A stretch of DNA of 64,000 nucleotides, from the NCBI GenBank assembly GCA_025846845.1, contig JAOYTL010000013.1, positions 141,869 to 205,868 of the forward strand, in the 5' to 3' direction. Shown one piece after another: positions 17,403 through 25,389 of the stretch. The notes beneath the pieces are model-generated. The model saw only the letters and a list, made by a program, of their open reading frames with translations, was not told the origin of the DNA and made no database searches. The stretch comes from Alloboseaceae bacterium BT-24-1. Lineage in GTDB: Bacteria > Pseudomonadota > Alphaproteobacteria > Rhizobiales > Beijerinckiaceae. A program made the translations under genes and the position numbers. Position 1 is the stretch's first letter. Every line of letters begins with the position of its first letter.

Positions 17403-18800
17403 ATGGAACCGGCACAGCATCAGAGCAGGCGTACGTTTCTCGGCCGGACAGGTGGCGTCGCCACCGCCTGCGCCATGGTGGGCATGACGGGCAGCGGCGC
17501 TGCCAAGGCCGCGCCCGCCTCCGGAAAACCTGCCACGTCCGAAGCGGGGACAAGCACCCTGACCGACCAGCACTATCTGCTGACCAATGTCCGGCTCGAG
17601 GACGGCTTCGTCTATGACGGCGGGATCGTGACGGCCACCCGCACGGCCCAGCATACGCTCGAGATCAAGGCCGGCAGGATCGTGGCGCTTCATGCCGCAG
17701 GTGCCGCCTTGCCTGCCGGCGTGCCCAGCTACCAGGCCAATGGCCAGCTCGCTCTGCCGGCGATGCGCGACATGCACATCCACCTCGACAAGACCTTCTA
17801 TGGCGGCCCGTGGCAAGCGCCGCTGCCGCGGCAGGGCAAGACGATCCTCGACATGATCGCCCGCGAGGAGAAGCTGATTCCGCAATTGCTGCCGACCTCG
17901 CAGCAGCGTGCCGAGGCGCTGATCGCCTTGCTCCACTCCAAGGGCACGACGGCCGCTCGCAGCCACTGCAACATCGACCCCGTCAGCGGGCTGAAGAGCC
18001 TCGAACACCTGAAGCGCGCGCTGGAGAACCATCGCGACGATTTCACCTGCGAGATCGTGGCCTTCCCGCAGCACGGCCTGCTCCACTCGAAGGTCGACGG
18101 GCTGATGCGCGAGGCGATGAGCATGGGCGTCGCCTATGTCGGCGGGCTCGATCCGACCAATGTCGACGGCGCCATGGAGAAGTCGCTCGACGCGATGTTC
18201 CAGATCGCGCTCGACACCGGCAAGGGCGTCGACATCCACCTCCACGAGACGAGCCCGGCTGGTGCCGCGGCCATCCAGTACATGATCGCGACCGTCGAGA
18301 AGAATCCGGCCCTGCGCGGCAAGGTCACGATCAGCCATGGCTTCGCCCTCGCGACGCTCGCGCCGGGCGCGCTCGAGGAAACCGCCGTGCGCATGGCGGC
18401 GCAGGGGATGACGATCGCCTCGACGGTGCCGCTCGGTGCATCGACGATGCCCCTGCCGCAACTGAGCGCGAAGGGCGTGTTCGTGATGACCGGCACCGAC
18501 AGCGTCTACGACCACTGGTCGCCCTTCGGCCGTGCCGACATGCTCGAAAAGGCCAATCTCTACGCTCAAATCTATCGCGGCAGCGACGAGTTCCGCCTGT
18601 CCCGGTCGCTGGCGATCGCGACCGGCGGCGTGCTTCCGCTCGACGACAACGGCAAGCGGGCATGGCCGAAGGCCGGAGACGCCGCCGACTTCACGCTGGT
18701 CCCGGCCAGCTGCTCCGCCGAGGCCGTGGCGAGACTGCCAGAGCGCAGCGCGACCTTCCATCGCGGGCGCATGGTCTTCGGCAGCGTCGGGATCGCCTGA
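17403..18800 (+). CDS. Tat-exported amidohydrolase (cytosine deaminase-like)
   Basis: A 465-residue metal-dependent hydrolase. A twin-arginine signal (SRRTFLGRTGG) opens the protein, followed by an Ala/Gly core, so it is probably periplasmic. Amidohydrolase motifs are DMHIHLDKTF (HxH metal site), DIHLHETSPAG, TISHGFALA and TGTDSVYDHW, the order seen in cytosine deaminase-like members. The ATG at 17403 has GGGAGG upstream. A periplasmic location is unusual for a deaminase of this group, so the substrate may be an external heterocycle or amide. It is the last chromosomal gene before the integrated element. Confidence 0.82.
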   Translation: MEPAQHQSRRTFLGRTGGVATACAMVGMTGSGAAKAAPASGKPATSEAGTSTLTDQHYLLTNVRLEDGFVYDGGIVTATRTAQHTLEIKAGRIVALHAAGAALPAGVPSYQANGQLALPAMRDMHIHLDKTFYGGPWQAPLPRQGKTILDMIAREEKLIPQLLPTSQQRAEALIALLHSKGTTAARSHCNIDPVSGLKSLEHLKRALENHRDDFTCEIVAFPQHGLLHSKVDGLMREAMSMGVAYVGGLDPTNVDGAMEKSLDAMFQIALDTGKGVDIHLHETSPAGAAAIQYMIATVEKNPALRGKVTISHGFALATLAPGALEETAVRMAAQGMTIASTVPLGASTMPLPQLSAKGVFVMTGTDSVYDHWSPFGRADMLEKANLYAQIYRGSDEFRLSRSLAIATGGVLPLDDNGKRAWPKAGDAADFTLVPASCSAEAVARLPERSATFHRGRMVFGSVGIA

Positions 18801-18957
18801 CGGTCGGGCGAACCGCAGGAGCGCATCACCGCGGGACGATGGCCATGCCGCCAGCGGCCGGGGACTGCCTGAGGGCGATCAATGGACCGCAAACGCTATG
18901 GCCATATGGACGGTTTTTGTGGCTATGCGCCGCGATCAAGCCTAAGCGCTTGATGTT

Positions 18958-18974
18958 GATGGCGCTCCCATGGG
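18958..18974. other. attL (17-bp tRNA-Glu 3'-end copy)
   Basis: GATGGCGCTCCCATGGG is identical to the 17 bases at 30328-30344 and carries only the 3' acceptor part of tRNA-Glu. It marks the left junction, 157 bases after the amidohydrolase stop. Similarity ends sharply one base to the left. Confidence 0.85.
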
Positions 18975-19013
18975 AAGCGTCCGTCTCAGGCAAAATCAAC
19001 GAATTAGACTTAG

Positions 19014-19080
19014 GTTTGGGGCTTCACCCCCCTATTGAAAAGCAAAGGCTTTTGACTGCGCGCCCCAAACTCGCTGGGGC
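19014..19080. promoter_or_regulatory. Dyad-rich leader of the element's first gene
   Basis: GTTTGGGGC (19014-19022) is inverted as GCCCCAAAC (19062-19070). AAAAGC/GCTTTT arms lie between them, and a second hairpin, GCCCCA/TGGGGC (19062-19067 and 19075-19080), overlaps the first. The pairings compete with each other. They lie 15-80 bases upstream of the ATPase start and could be an operator or a leader structure. Confidence 0.35.
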
Positions 19081-19094
19081 TTGAGCGTGCGGTC

Positions 19095-20399
19095 ATGGAT
19101 GATCCACATGCCCAAATCGCCGAGCTGGTCGAGGGCGCTTTGGCCGCAGCTGCCGAGCAGGACCCACTCCGCGCCGATAGCCTGCGCGCGATCATGCGCC
19201 GTCGGATCGAAGGTCCGGCAGATTTTCCACCCGCCGATCGAGATGTGGAAGAGCCACGGCGAAAGCCGATCACCGCGTCTCCATTCGTCTGGCAACGCCC
19301 GAGCTCGATCCCGCCGCGCGAGTTCCTCTACGGCCGGCACTACGTACGGAAATACCTCTCCGCGACCATCGCGCCGGGTGGCGTAGGAAAGTCGGCGCTT
19401 GGACTTACGGAAGCGCTGGCCATGGTGAGCGGAAAGCCTCTGCTCGGTATCGAGCCGCCGAAACCTCTGAGCGTCTGGTATTGGAACGGCGAAGATCCTC
19501 GCGACGAGATCGAGCGCCGCATCGCTGCGGCCTGCATACACTACCTCATCGACCCCGCATGTCTTGACGGCCGGCTCTTCATCGACACTGGCCGCCAGAC
19601 CGAGATCAGTATCGCTCGCGCAAGCCCTCGCGGAATCATTCTGCGCGATGACGTCCAGCGGGACCTGGTCGAGACTATCCGTGAAAACGGCATTGATGTG
19701 GTCATCATCGACCCGTTCGTGTCGAGCCATGAGGTTTCCGAGAACGACAACGGTCAAATAGCTGCGGTTTGCAAACGATGGGCGCAGATCGCGGACGAGA
19801 CGGGCTGCGCCGTCGAGTTCGTCCATCACGCCCGCAAGCTCGCCGTCGGCGGCAACGGCGAAGTAACGGCGGACGACGCTCGCGGAGCAAGCGCCTTGCT
19901 GGCTGCGGTGCGGTCAGCGCGGACCCTCAACCAGATGTCGAAGGACGACGCAGAGAAGGCGAAGGTTGATCAGGCTCGCGCCCACGTCCGCATAGACGAT
20001 GTGAAGGCGAACCTCGCGCCGCCGGCGGAAGGCGCGCGCTGGTTGAAGCTCATCTCCATCCACCTCGGGAATGCCACAACGGATATCCCCGGTGACGATG
20101 TTGGCGTCGTCACCGGATGGAAGTGGCCCGATCCCAATGAGGACGTAACGGTCGAGGACGTTCGCGCGGCCCTCAGACGTATCTCCCAGGGCGAATGGCG
20201 CCACGACCAGCAGGCGAAAAACTGGGTCGGGCAGGCCATGGCAGAGGCCCTGGGTTTGGACATTGAGGAGGCTTCCGTCCGCAGCGCGATGAAGCTGCTC
20301 GTCAAGAAATGGGTGGGCGAAGGCTGGCTGAAGATCATCAGACGCCAGGACGGAAAACGCATGACGAGGGAGTTTGTCGTACCGGGAGAAGGCCCATGA
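19095..20399 (+). CDS. RepA-like AAA/RecA-fold ATPase (putative replication helicase)
   Basis: A 434-residue protein. Walker A is APGGVGKSAL (about residues 93-102). WYWNGEDPRDEIERRI and Walker B VVIIDPF (about 202-208) follow. HHARK near residue 245 resembles the sensor-type histidine motif of RSF1010 RepA/AAA_25 helicases. The C-terminal ~90 residues form a separate, probably DNA-binding domain (SVRSAMKLLVKKWVGEGWLK). Such ATPases unwind DNA at plasmid or satellite origins. It is the first gene of the element, followed by a hairpin- and repeat-rich region, which fits a replication module. A recombination role is less likely. Confidence 0.8.
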   Translation: MDDPHAQIAELVEGALAAAAEQDPLRADSLRAIMRRRIEGPADFPPADRDVEEPRRKPITASPFVWQRPSSIPPREFLYGRHYVRKYLSATIAPGGVGKSALGLTEALAMVSGKPLLGIEPPKPLSVWYWNGEDPRDEIERRIAAACIHYLIDPACLDGRLFIDTGRQTEISIARASPRGIILRDDVQRDLVETIRENGIDVVIIDPFVSSHEVSENDNGQIAAVCKRWAQIADETGCAVEFVHHARKLAVGGNGEVTADDARGASALLAAVRSARTLNQMSKDDAEKAKVDQARAHVRIDDVKANLAPPAEGARWLKLISIHLGNATTDIPGDDVGVVTGWKWPDPNEDVTVEDVRAALRRISQGEWRHDQQAKNWVGQAMAEALGLDIEEASVRSAMKLLVKKWVGEGWLKIIRRQDGKRMTREFVVPGEGP

Positions 20400-20717
20400 C
20401 GAAGTCGATTTGCCACACCTTTCAAGGTGTGGCGCGGCATGGTGTGGCGGCGGGGCAAACCGAGCTTGCCCCACCTCCCTATAGGCCCCCCTTTAGGGGG
20501 GCCGTAAGGGTGGGGCAGGAGCGGTCGAAGAGTGAGGCAGCCGAGGTGGGGCAACAGACTCGCCGGGGCCGGCCGCGCGGGTCCTTCCCCGGCCCCCTCC
20601 CCCCTGCGGCTCTAAGAGAGCGCGGGTTTTTGCTAGTGGCCCGGTCGAAATCGGGTGCAACGATTTCGATGCAACGCAACGTTGCCCGCAACGATCTTTC
20701 CGGCCAAGGTGCCAACT
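20400..20717. other. Hairpin- and repeat-rich intergenic region (candidate replication origin)
   Basis: This 318-bp gap holds successive dyads. GCCACACCTT/AAGGTGTGGC is a 10-bp stem (20412-20421, 20424-20433). GGGGCAA/TTGCCCC lies at 20452-20458 and 20466-20472. GGCCCCCC-TTTA-GGGGGGCC is at 20484-20503, and its flanks also pair. One arm of a long inverted repeat follows at 20579-20650. Four GCAACG repeats (20657, 20671, 20676, 20688) surround the palindrome GCAACGTTGC (20676-20685). The position next to a RepA-like ATPase suggests an origin with iterons. Operators, attenuators or a packaging site are alternatives. Confidence 0.5.
20579..20650 (-). repeat. Left arm of ~72-bp inverted repeat flanking an HTH gene
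   Basis: Read on the minus strand, this segment matches 21037-21108 on the plus strand along most of its length. The shared core includes GGCCACTAGCA, GCTCTCTTAGAGC, CCGCAGGGG and GGGAAGGACCC. GCTCT-CTT-AGAGC is itself a small hairpin. The two arms enclose the putative iterons and the small HTH gene. Confidence 0.75.
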
Positions 20718-20996
20718 ATGAACGAGGCCGCCCAACATGCTCGCGCAATGGCTGCGATCGCGTCCGGCGAGATGGAAACCTTGTCGGCGGACGAGGTCAG
20801 ATCAGCGCTGGCCGAGCCGACCTTAATCGCGTTCTGGCGAAAGAAGCGGAGCCTGTCGATCTCAGCGCTTGCCTCAGCTCTCAGCCTACCGGCGGAACAT
20901 CTGGCGGAGATCGAGAGCGGCATTCGGCCAATCGACCCGGAGCTACTGCGCTCCCTGGCCCTCAACCTCTCGGTCCAGCCCGACCACCTGACCTAG
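20718..20996 (+). CDS. Small HTH (XRE-like) DNA-binding protein
   Basis: A 92-residue protein whose C-terminal half reads as an XRE-type helix-turn-helix: LIAFWRKKRSLSISALASAL, then LPAEHLAEIESGIRPIDPEL. The N-terminal 40 residues are a short acidic helix. The ATG at 20718 is preceded by AAGGTG; an upstream in-frame ATG at 20655 lies inside the GCAACG repeat cluster and is less likely. It sits between two inverted repeat arms and next to the iteron-like repeats, so it may bind them to control replication or transcription of the ATPase and tape-measure genes. This is an inference. Confidence 0.7.
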   Translation: MNEAAQHARAMAAIASGEMETLSADEVRSALAEPTLIAFWRKKRSLSISALASALSLPAEHLAEIESGIRPIDPELLRSLALNLSVQPDHLT

Positions 20997-21036
20997 CGTG
21001 CATCGGTGCGTGCACGCGTCTGATGCGTGTACCGGT

Positions 21037-21108
21037 TTTCGGTCCGGCCACTAGCACGAACTCGGGCTCTCTTAGAGCCGCAGGGGAGCAGGGGCCTGGG
21101 AAGGACCC
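21037..21108 (+). repeat. Right arm of ~72-bp inverted repeat
   Basis: This is the plus-strand partner of 20579-20650. It contains GGCCACTAGCA, GGCTCT-CTT-AGAGCC (perfect 6-bp stem, 3-base loop) and CCGCAGGGG. It lies between the HTH gene and the tape-measure-like gene, about 93 bases before the latter's start. Confidence 0.75.
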
Positions 21109-21200
21109 ATCCCCGCCTTCTATCGCCCACTCCAGAGCCACCCGCGCGCCTGCCGCACCGCGGCTCGCGACCCTTTTCCCGAACGTCCGGAGCCCGCGCC

Positions 21201-23594
21201 ATGGTTAAAGTCATCGAAGCTCAAGCCCTCATCACCGCAAAGGACGGAACAGGTCAGGCCTTCGCCTCGGTCGCGTCAAAGTTCGAAACACTCAGCAAGG
21301 CGGGTGAAGTCGTCGCGCGATCTGCGGCGAGGCGCGTCGCAGAAGTGGGTCGCACGATTGCCGGAGTGACGCAGGCAATGACGGCCCGGATCGAAGATCT
21401 CGGCCGCAAGGGACGCACGATCGACAATCTCACCAGGTCGATGGGGCGCCTGGCTGAAAGCCGCACGGCGTTCCGGGAAGCCGAGACCCATGTCCGCTCG
21501 CTGGCGCGCGAGATGGCAGCCTCAGCCGAGCCCAGCCGGCAGCTCGCGCGAAATTACGAGCAGGCGCAGCGACAAGTGCGGGCAGCATCGGCCGCCTTCG
21601 ACGAGAGCCGCAACGCGGCCGTGGCCGCCAAGCGCGCTATGGTGGATCTCGGTCTTCCCTTGACCGGCCTCGGCCGCCAGCAGGCCGAGATCCGGGAACG
21701 CATCCTTGGCACTACAAAGGCCATACAGCAGCAAGGCCGCGCCGCCCCTCATCTGCGCTCATCGTTCGCCGCGGCTGCGACCGCCGAGCGCGCGCCTGTC
21801 ACTCCGCGCCCCGGCGTCGCGCAACCAGGCTCCGGCCTTCCGGAGGCCGCAGCCTCGATCGGCATCCTTGGGACCGCCCGCGACACGGTCGTCTCCGGCA
21901 TGAACGTCGATACCGAGCGGTCGCAAGCTCGCCAGGCAGGCTGGACCGACAAGGAGGTCGAGACGCTGGAACACCGCGCCAATCGCTTTGCGGCGCAGTA
22001 TGGCCTCGCGCCGGCCACGGCCATGAACATCATCCGCGAGGCGCGCCCGACCTTCGGTGGTGATCTGCAACAGACGCTGACGAGCGTCCCCGATTTCTTC
22101 GCGGTGCTGACGGCGATGCGGCAGAAGGCGCCGCAGTCCTCCGAAGCCGATCACGGACGGCAACTCGGTATGATGATCAAGGCCGGCGAGATTCTCGGCT
22201 ATTCCAGCGAGCCGGCGAAGCTCAAGGAGTACGCCGACTTCATGACAAAGATGACCCAGGTTCACGGCTCGGCATTGCGCGGCGAGGAAATCTTGAACTT
22301 CGCGAAGAGCGGTAAGTCGGCGGGCTCGGCCGCGAGCTTCGAATTTCTCTCATCGGTTCTGCCAACGATGCTTCCGGAACTCGGCGGCGACCGGCTAGGC
22401 ACGGCGCTAATGACCCTCCGTCAGGCGCTCGTCGGCGGCAAGATGAAGAAGCGCGCAGCCGAGGCAATGGAAGAGTACGGGCTCGTCGACCCCTCCGGAG
22501 TCATCGCGACGGCCGATGATGACGTGAAGGGCGTGCGGCCAGAGGCCGTCAAGGGCTCCAAGATAGCTGAGCGGGACCCGCTGGAATGGGTGCGTTCAGT
22601 GTTGCTGCCTGCCATGGATGAGAAGGGCGTGAAACCGGCGGATCGCGCGGCGGTGCTCTCGACAATGTTCAGCGATCGCAACGCCGAATACATCATCAAC
22701 TTGATGATGGAACAGATGCAGCGCCTTCAGAAGGACCGCGCTACCGTCGAGAAGGCAAAGGGCCTGCCTGGCGTCGATCAGGCGCTGAAAGACGATCCTT
22801 ACCTTGCTGTAGCGCGCGTTAAGGGCAGCCTGCAGAATGTTGGCGCTGCCCTAAGCGATCCTGTCATGGAGCCGCTGAAAACGGCGGCCGATGGCGCCGC
22901 CAACAGCCTCAATAGCCTCGCCGATACCGCTCGCGACCATCGCACCGCGACCGGTGTCGGCGTGGCAGGCGGGGCAATCGCAGGTGGCGCACTCGCGGGC
23001 CATCTGACGCAAGGGGGCGGGGCGCTGCTGCGTTTTGGCGGCATGGCCGCAGGGACAGCCGCCGGTGCCGTTGCCGGCGGCTTGGCGCTGCCCCTGCTTA
23101 CCCATGGCTTCTACGACCTGGTTTCGGGCGGCTATCAGCCGGTCAAGGGCGACCGCGACGAGGTGGCGCCGGGAGAGGCGCATAATTTCAGCCAGAAGCG
23201 CCGCCGCTTCTATCATGAGGCGTTGCAGGGCGAGACTGATGCCGTCCGCCGCCGATTCGCGCCGACACTTGACGAGGCCGGAATCATCCCGCTCGGTGCC
23301 CCGGCAGAAGGCCGCGTCATGACGATGCCGAGAGCGACGGCCCTCTCATCAGTTGGCCCGGGCAGCCTCGAGGCCGTGGTGAAGCCTGATCAGATCACCG
23401 CAAAGCTCGAGGGTCAGGCGCAGCTCGGCGTCGAAGTGACTGTCGCGCCGTCGGCGGACTTCGTCGCGAGCGTCGTCAAGAAAGTACTGTCCCAAGTCGG
23501 GCATATCGGCATCGACGGCAGCGGACCGGGTTCGACCGGGCGATCCATGCCGGAGGCCGCCGCCCCCACAGGCAGCAGCATGGGGCCGCGCTGA
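21201..23594 (+). CDS. Phage tail tape-measure-like protein
   Basis: A 797-residue protein. The start VKVIEAQALITAKDGTGQAF is the kind seen at the N-terminus of tail tape-measure proteins. A long helical, coiled-coil-rich N-terminal region, a Gly/Ala-rich hydrophobic segment near residues 640-690 (GVAGGAIAGGALAG) and an Ala/Pro C-terminus follow. The ATG at 21201 is used; the frame is open upstream but that part covers the inverted repeat. Tape-measure proteins set tail length and help deliver DNA. No tail tube, chaperone or baseplate gene is nearby, so its role here is puzzling. A non-tail coiled-coil protein is possible. Confidence 0.65.
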   Translation: MVKVIEAQALITAKDGTGQAFASVASKFETLSKAGEVVARSAARRVAEVGRTIAGVTQAMTARIEDLGRKGRTIDNLTRSMGRLAESRTAFREAETHVRSLAREMAASAEPSRQLARNYEQAQRQVRAASAAFDESRNAAVAAKRAMVDLGLPLTGLGRQQAEIRERILGTTKAIQQQGRAAPHLRSSFAAAATAERAPVTPRPGVAQPGSGLPEAAASIGILGTARDTVVSGMNVDTERSQARQAGWTDKEVETLEHRANRFAAQYGLAPATAMNIIREARPTFGGDLQQTLTSVPDFFAVLTAMRQKAPQSSEADHGRQLGMMIKAGEILGYSSEPAKLKEYADFMTKMTQVHGSALRGEEILNFAKSGKSAGSAASFEFLSSVLPTMLPELGGDRLGTALMTLRQALVGGKMKKRAAEAMEEYGLVDPSGVIATADDDVKGVRPEAVKGSKIAERDPLEWVRSVLLPAMDEKGVKPADRAAVLSTMFSDRNAEYIINLMMEQMQRLQKDRATVEKAKGLPGVDQALKDDPYLAVARVKGSLQNVGAALSDPVMEPLKTAADGAANSLNSLADTARDHRTATGVGVAGGAIAGGALAGHLTQGGGALLRFGGMAAGTAAGAVAGGLALPLLTHGFYDLVSGGYQPVKGDRDEVAPGEAHNFSQKRRRFYHEALQGETDAVRRRFAPTLDEAGIIPLGAPAEGRVMTMPRATALSSVGPGSLEAVVKPDQITAKLEGQAQLGVEVTVAPSADFVASVVKKVLSQVGHIGIDGSGPGSTGRSMPEAAAPTGSSMGPR

Positions 23595-23631
23595 AACGCC
23601 GCCCAGGACCACCCCTGAAGGAGATACGATT

Positions 23632-23940
23632 ATGTCGACGACGGCACATGACGACGACTACATCATCCCGGCCGCCCGGCTCGATGCGGAGCAGTTGGAG
23701 CGGGAGATGCGCGAGTTGGGCGCGGAGATGGAGGAGCTTCAGCGCATCGCGTACGAATCTTCCTTCGCCGCCATGCAAGATTTCCTCTCGGGCTTTGGCG
23801 GCTGGTGCGAGGAGCGCGGGCTCGCCGCGTCGACGATCACCCCGACTGGCGATGAGGAGGCAGACTTTCTCAACATGTTGCGTGCCATGCGCGGAATGGC
23901 GGATGATATCCTCAATGCCGCATCGGCCGGGATGCAGTGA
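23632..23940 (+). CDS. Small acidic helical protein of unknown function
   Basis: A 102-residue acidic protein with a predicted coiled coil (DAEQLEREMRELGAEMEELQ, about residues 18-40) and a second helical part ending NMLRAMRGMADDILNAASAG. AAGGAGATACG provides a strong ribosome-binding site. It lies 37 bases after the tape-measure-like gene, so the two are probably co-transcribed. I do not recognise the family. A tape-measure chaperone or small virion protein would suit the position but is not supported by motifs. Confidence 0.65.
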   Translation: MSTTAHDDDYIIPAARLDAEQLEREMRELGAEMEELQRIAYESSFAAMQDFLSGFGGWCEERGLAASTITPTGDEEADFLNMLRAMRGMADDILNAASAGMQ

Positions 23941-24135
23941 CGCATCCTGAACGCCGGGGAGCGCGAACTACATGCTTGCCTGTGCGCTGCTCGTTGGAGT
24001 TAAATCGCGGGGCAAAAGAATTGAACACGCCGCACGCTGAATTATCGGATCATTCCTGCGTTTTCAGCGGGCTTTTCCGTCTATATTTCCTTGGTATTAT
24101 CAGCTTGTCAGTGAATTTGACGGCCAATTATTGAA

Positions 24136-25026
24136 TTATTCGCCCGCAGCGTATTGACCGACCAAGCCCGTCAACACGATCACGGGCGGGGTGGGCGCAT
24201 TAGCAATCGCATCAATTCTTTTCCAGGAATTCTCGACTTCATTGGAATCGATAAGGCCAATCTCGAAAGCATTTGAAATGATTTCATCCTTAATTTCATC
24301 TTTAAACCCTGAGAATTTTGCTAATGGATATTGTCCAAAATATAAAGTTTGAGTAACATGTAAATGAATATACATCTCAATAGGAACGCGCATGCCGTGC
24401 CCATTATCAGTATAAATTTCAACATGGTCGAATGCAGCTAAATCTTTGTGCTCTCCCGGCTCGATTGGAAGCTTGCCTTCGTTCCACCGGTTAAAAGCCG
24501 CGTCGAAAGCGAAGCCGAGTTCTTTTCCTTCAGCATCATAACAAAGACATTCCGAATAGAAGGCTTGCGGAAACCTAAAAGGGAACGGCGCCGACATTCT
24601 TATCCCGAAGGCAATCATTGCGCTCCGGTGATCGCAGACCGCAGGAACTTTGACACGCACCGTCCACTTATGAATGTCGGTATCGATGGGACTGTAAAGA
24701 TCCATCTGAACCTTCTGCGCCAGCTTTTTCGCCGCAGCAGTAAAACCAGCCGGGCAAACCAAAACTCCACGCTGAGCACCAACGTCGTTTACGAGGCCCA
24801 GAAATTCCTCTACGCCTTTAACATCTACCGGGTGCTTATAGTCTTTGCAGTCGATAACAATTCGAATTTCGTATTGCCCGACTCTCTGGCTAACCAATAC
24901 ATCGATCTGGCGCATTACCTCTGAATTTCGGCCAGGCAGTCTTACATTGTGTTCTATCTTGGCATCCGGGGCGAGCTGCTGCTGTATCCTTGCGACGAGG
25001 ATTTCCAACTCCTTGAAAGCAGCCAT
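24136..25026 (-). CDS. Mrr-like PD-(D/E)xK nuclease-domain protein (likely cargo)
   Basis: A 296-residue protein. Residues 1-110 show a restriction endonuclease/Mrr-like core: RQIDVLV (Asp42), then VIDCKDY (Asp59-x-Lys61), then GVEEFLGLVNDVGAQRGVLV and FTAAAKKLA. The remaining ~180 residues are a separate domain I do not recognise. The gene is strikingly AT-rich compared with its neighbours, and runs against them in an AT-rich setting (23941-24135 has no gene). This looks like recently acquired accessory cargo. Anti-phage defence by cleavage of foreign or modified DNA is a reasonable hypothesis. No methyltransferase partner is present, as expected for Mrr-type enzymes. Confidence 0.75.
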   Translation of the reverse strand: MAAFKELEILVARIQQQLAPDAKIEHNVRLPGRNSEVMRQIDVLVSQRVGQYEIRIVIDCKDYKHPVDVKGVEEFLGLVNDVGAQRGVLVCPAGFTAAAKKLAQKVQMDLYSPIDTDIHKWTVRVKVPAVCDHRSAMIAFGIRMSAPFPFRFPQAFYSECLCYDAEGKELGFAFDAAFNRWNEGKLPIEPGEHKDLAAFDHVEIYTDNGHGMRVPIEMYIHLHVTQTLYFGQYPLAKFSGFKDEIKDEIISNAFEIGLIDSNEVENSWKRIDAIANAPTPPVIVLTGLVGQYAAGE

Positions 25027-25050
25027 GAAAACACCTTAGCCTTCTAGTAA

Positions 25051-25326
25051 TCAACGACCCGTCACGTCTGGAGCTTGCTGCGCCTTCCGCATCCTAACTC
25101 CAGCACCACCACCATTCTCAGCGATGAATTCAACGCCTGCGGCTTCCAGAGCTGCGCGAATTTTTGCGAGCGTGTCTGGATAACCTTTCGTCGCACCGTT
25201 TTCGAAGCGCGTCACGGTCATCGCTGACACATCCGCCAGCGCCGCCAGCTCGCGAACGCCAAGCTCAAGGGCAGCTCGTGCCATCCGGCATTGTGCAGGG
25301 GTGAGATTTGACAAACCTGTTGACAC
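25051..25326 (-). CDS. XRE-family repressor of the element
   Basis: A 91-residue Cro/CI-type regulator. The helix-turn-helix is CRMARAALELGVRELAALAD followed by VSAMTVTRFENGATKGYPDT. The GTG at 25326 has AAGGTG six bases upstream; a GTG at 25335 is the other candidate and lies inside an operator. Two near-identical 17-bp operators sit at and before its start, between it and the divergent rightward genes. It is probably the lysogeny-type master repressor of the element, repressing itself and the divergent transcript. Confidence 0.82.
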   Translation of the reverse strand: MSTGLSNLTPAQCRMARAALELGVRELAALADVSAMTVTRFENGATKGYPDTLAKIRAALEAAGVEFIAENGGGAGVRMRKAQQAPDVTGR

Positions 25327-25361
25327 AGTAAACACCTTAAAGCATGTTTACAGGGTAAACA
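25318..25361. promoter_or_regulatory. Twin 17-bp operators between repressor and divergent operon
   Basis: TGTTTACAGGGTAAACA (25345-25361) is a perfect 7-3-7 dyad. TGTTGACACAGTAAACA (25318-25334) differs by one base in its left arm. Centres are 27 bases apart. The second copy covers the repressor's start region, the first lies 29 bases before the divergent gene. Twin dyads of this kind are the classical layout for a phage-type repressor. Confidence 0.75.
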
Positions 25362-25389
25362 GGTTTTCACCAACGTCAAGGATTTCCCC

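Noticed and set aside
20484..20503. GGCCCCCC-TTTA-GGGGGGCC as a Rho-independent terminator for the ATPase gene
   Set aside because: No T-run follows, and it is one of several hairpins in the region, so an origin or regulatory role is more likely.
20657..20695. GCAACG repeats considered as a CRISPR-like array
   Set aside because: The repeats are 6-8 bases, unevenly spaced within 39 bases, with no spacers and no cas genes. They fit iterons or operator sites better.
20309..21208. Plus-strand open frame spanning the hairpin region and HTH gene
   Set aside because: It is composed of the inverted repeats and runs out of frame over the HTH gene; no domain is visible.
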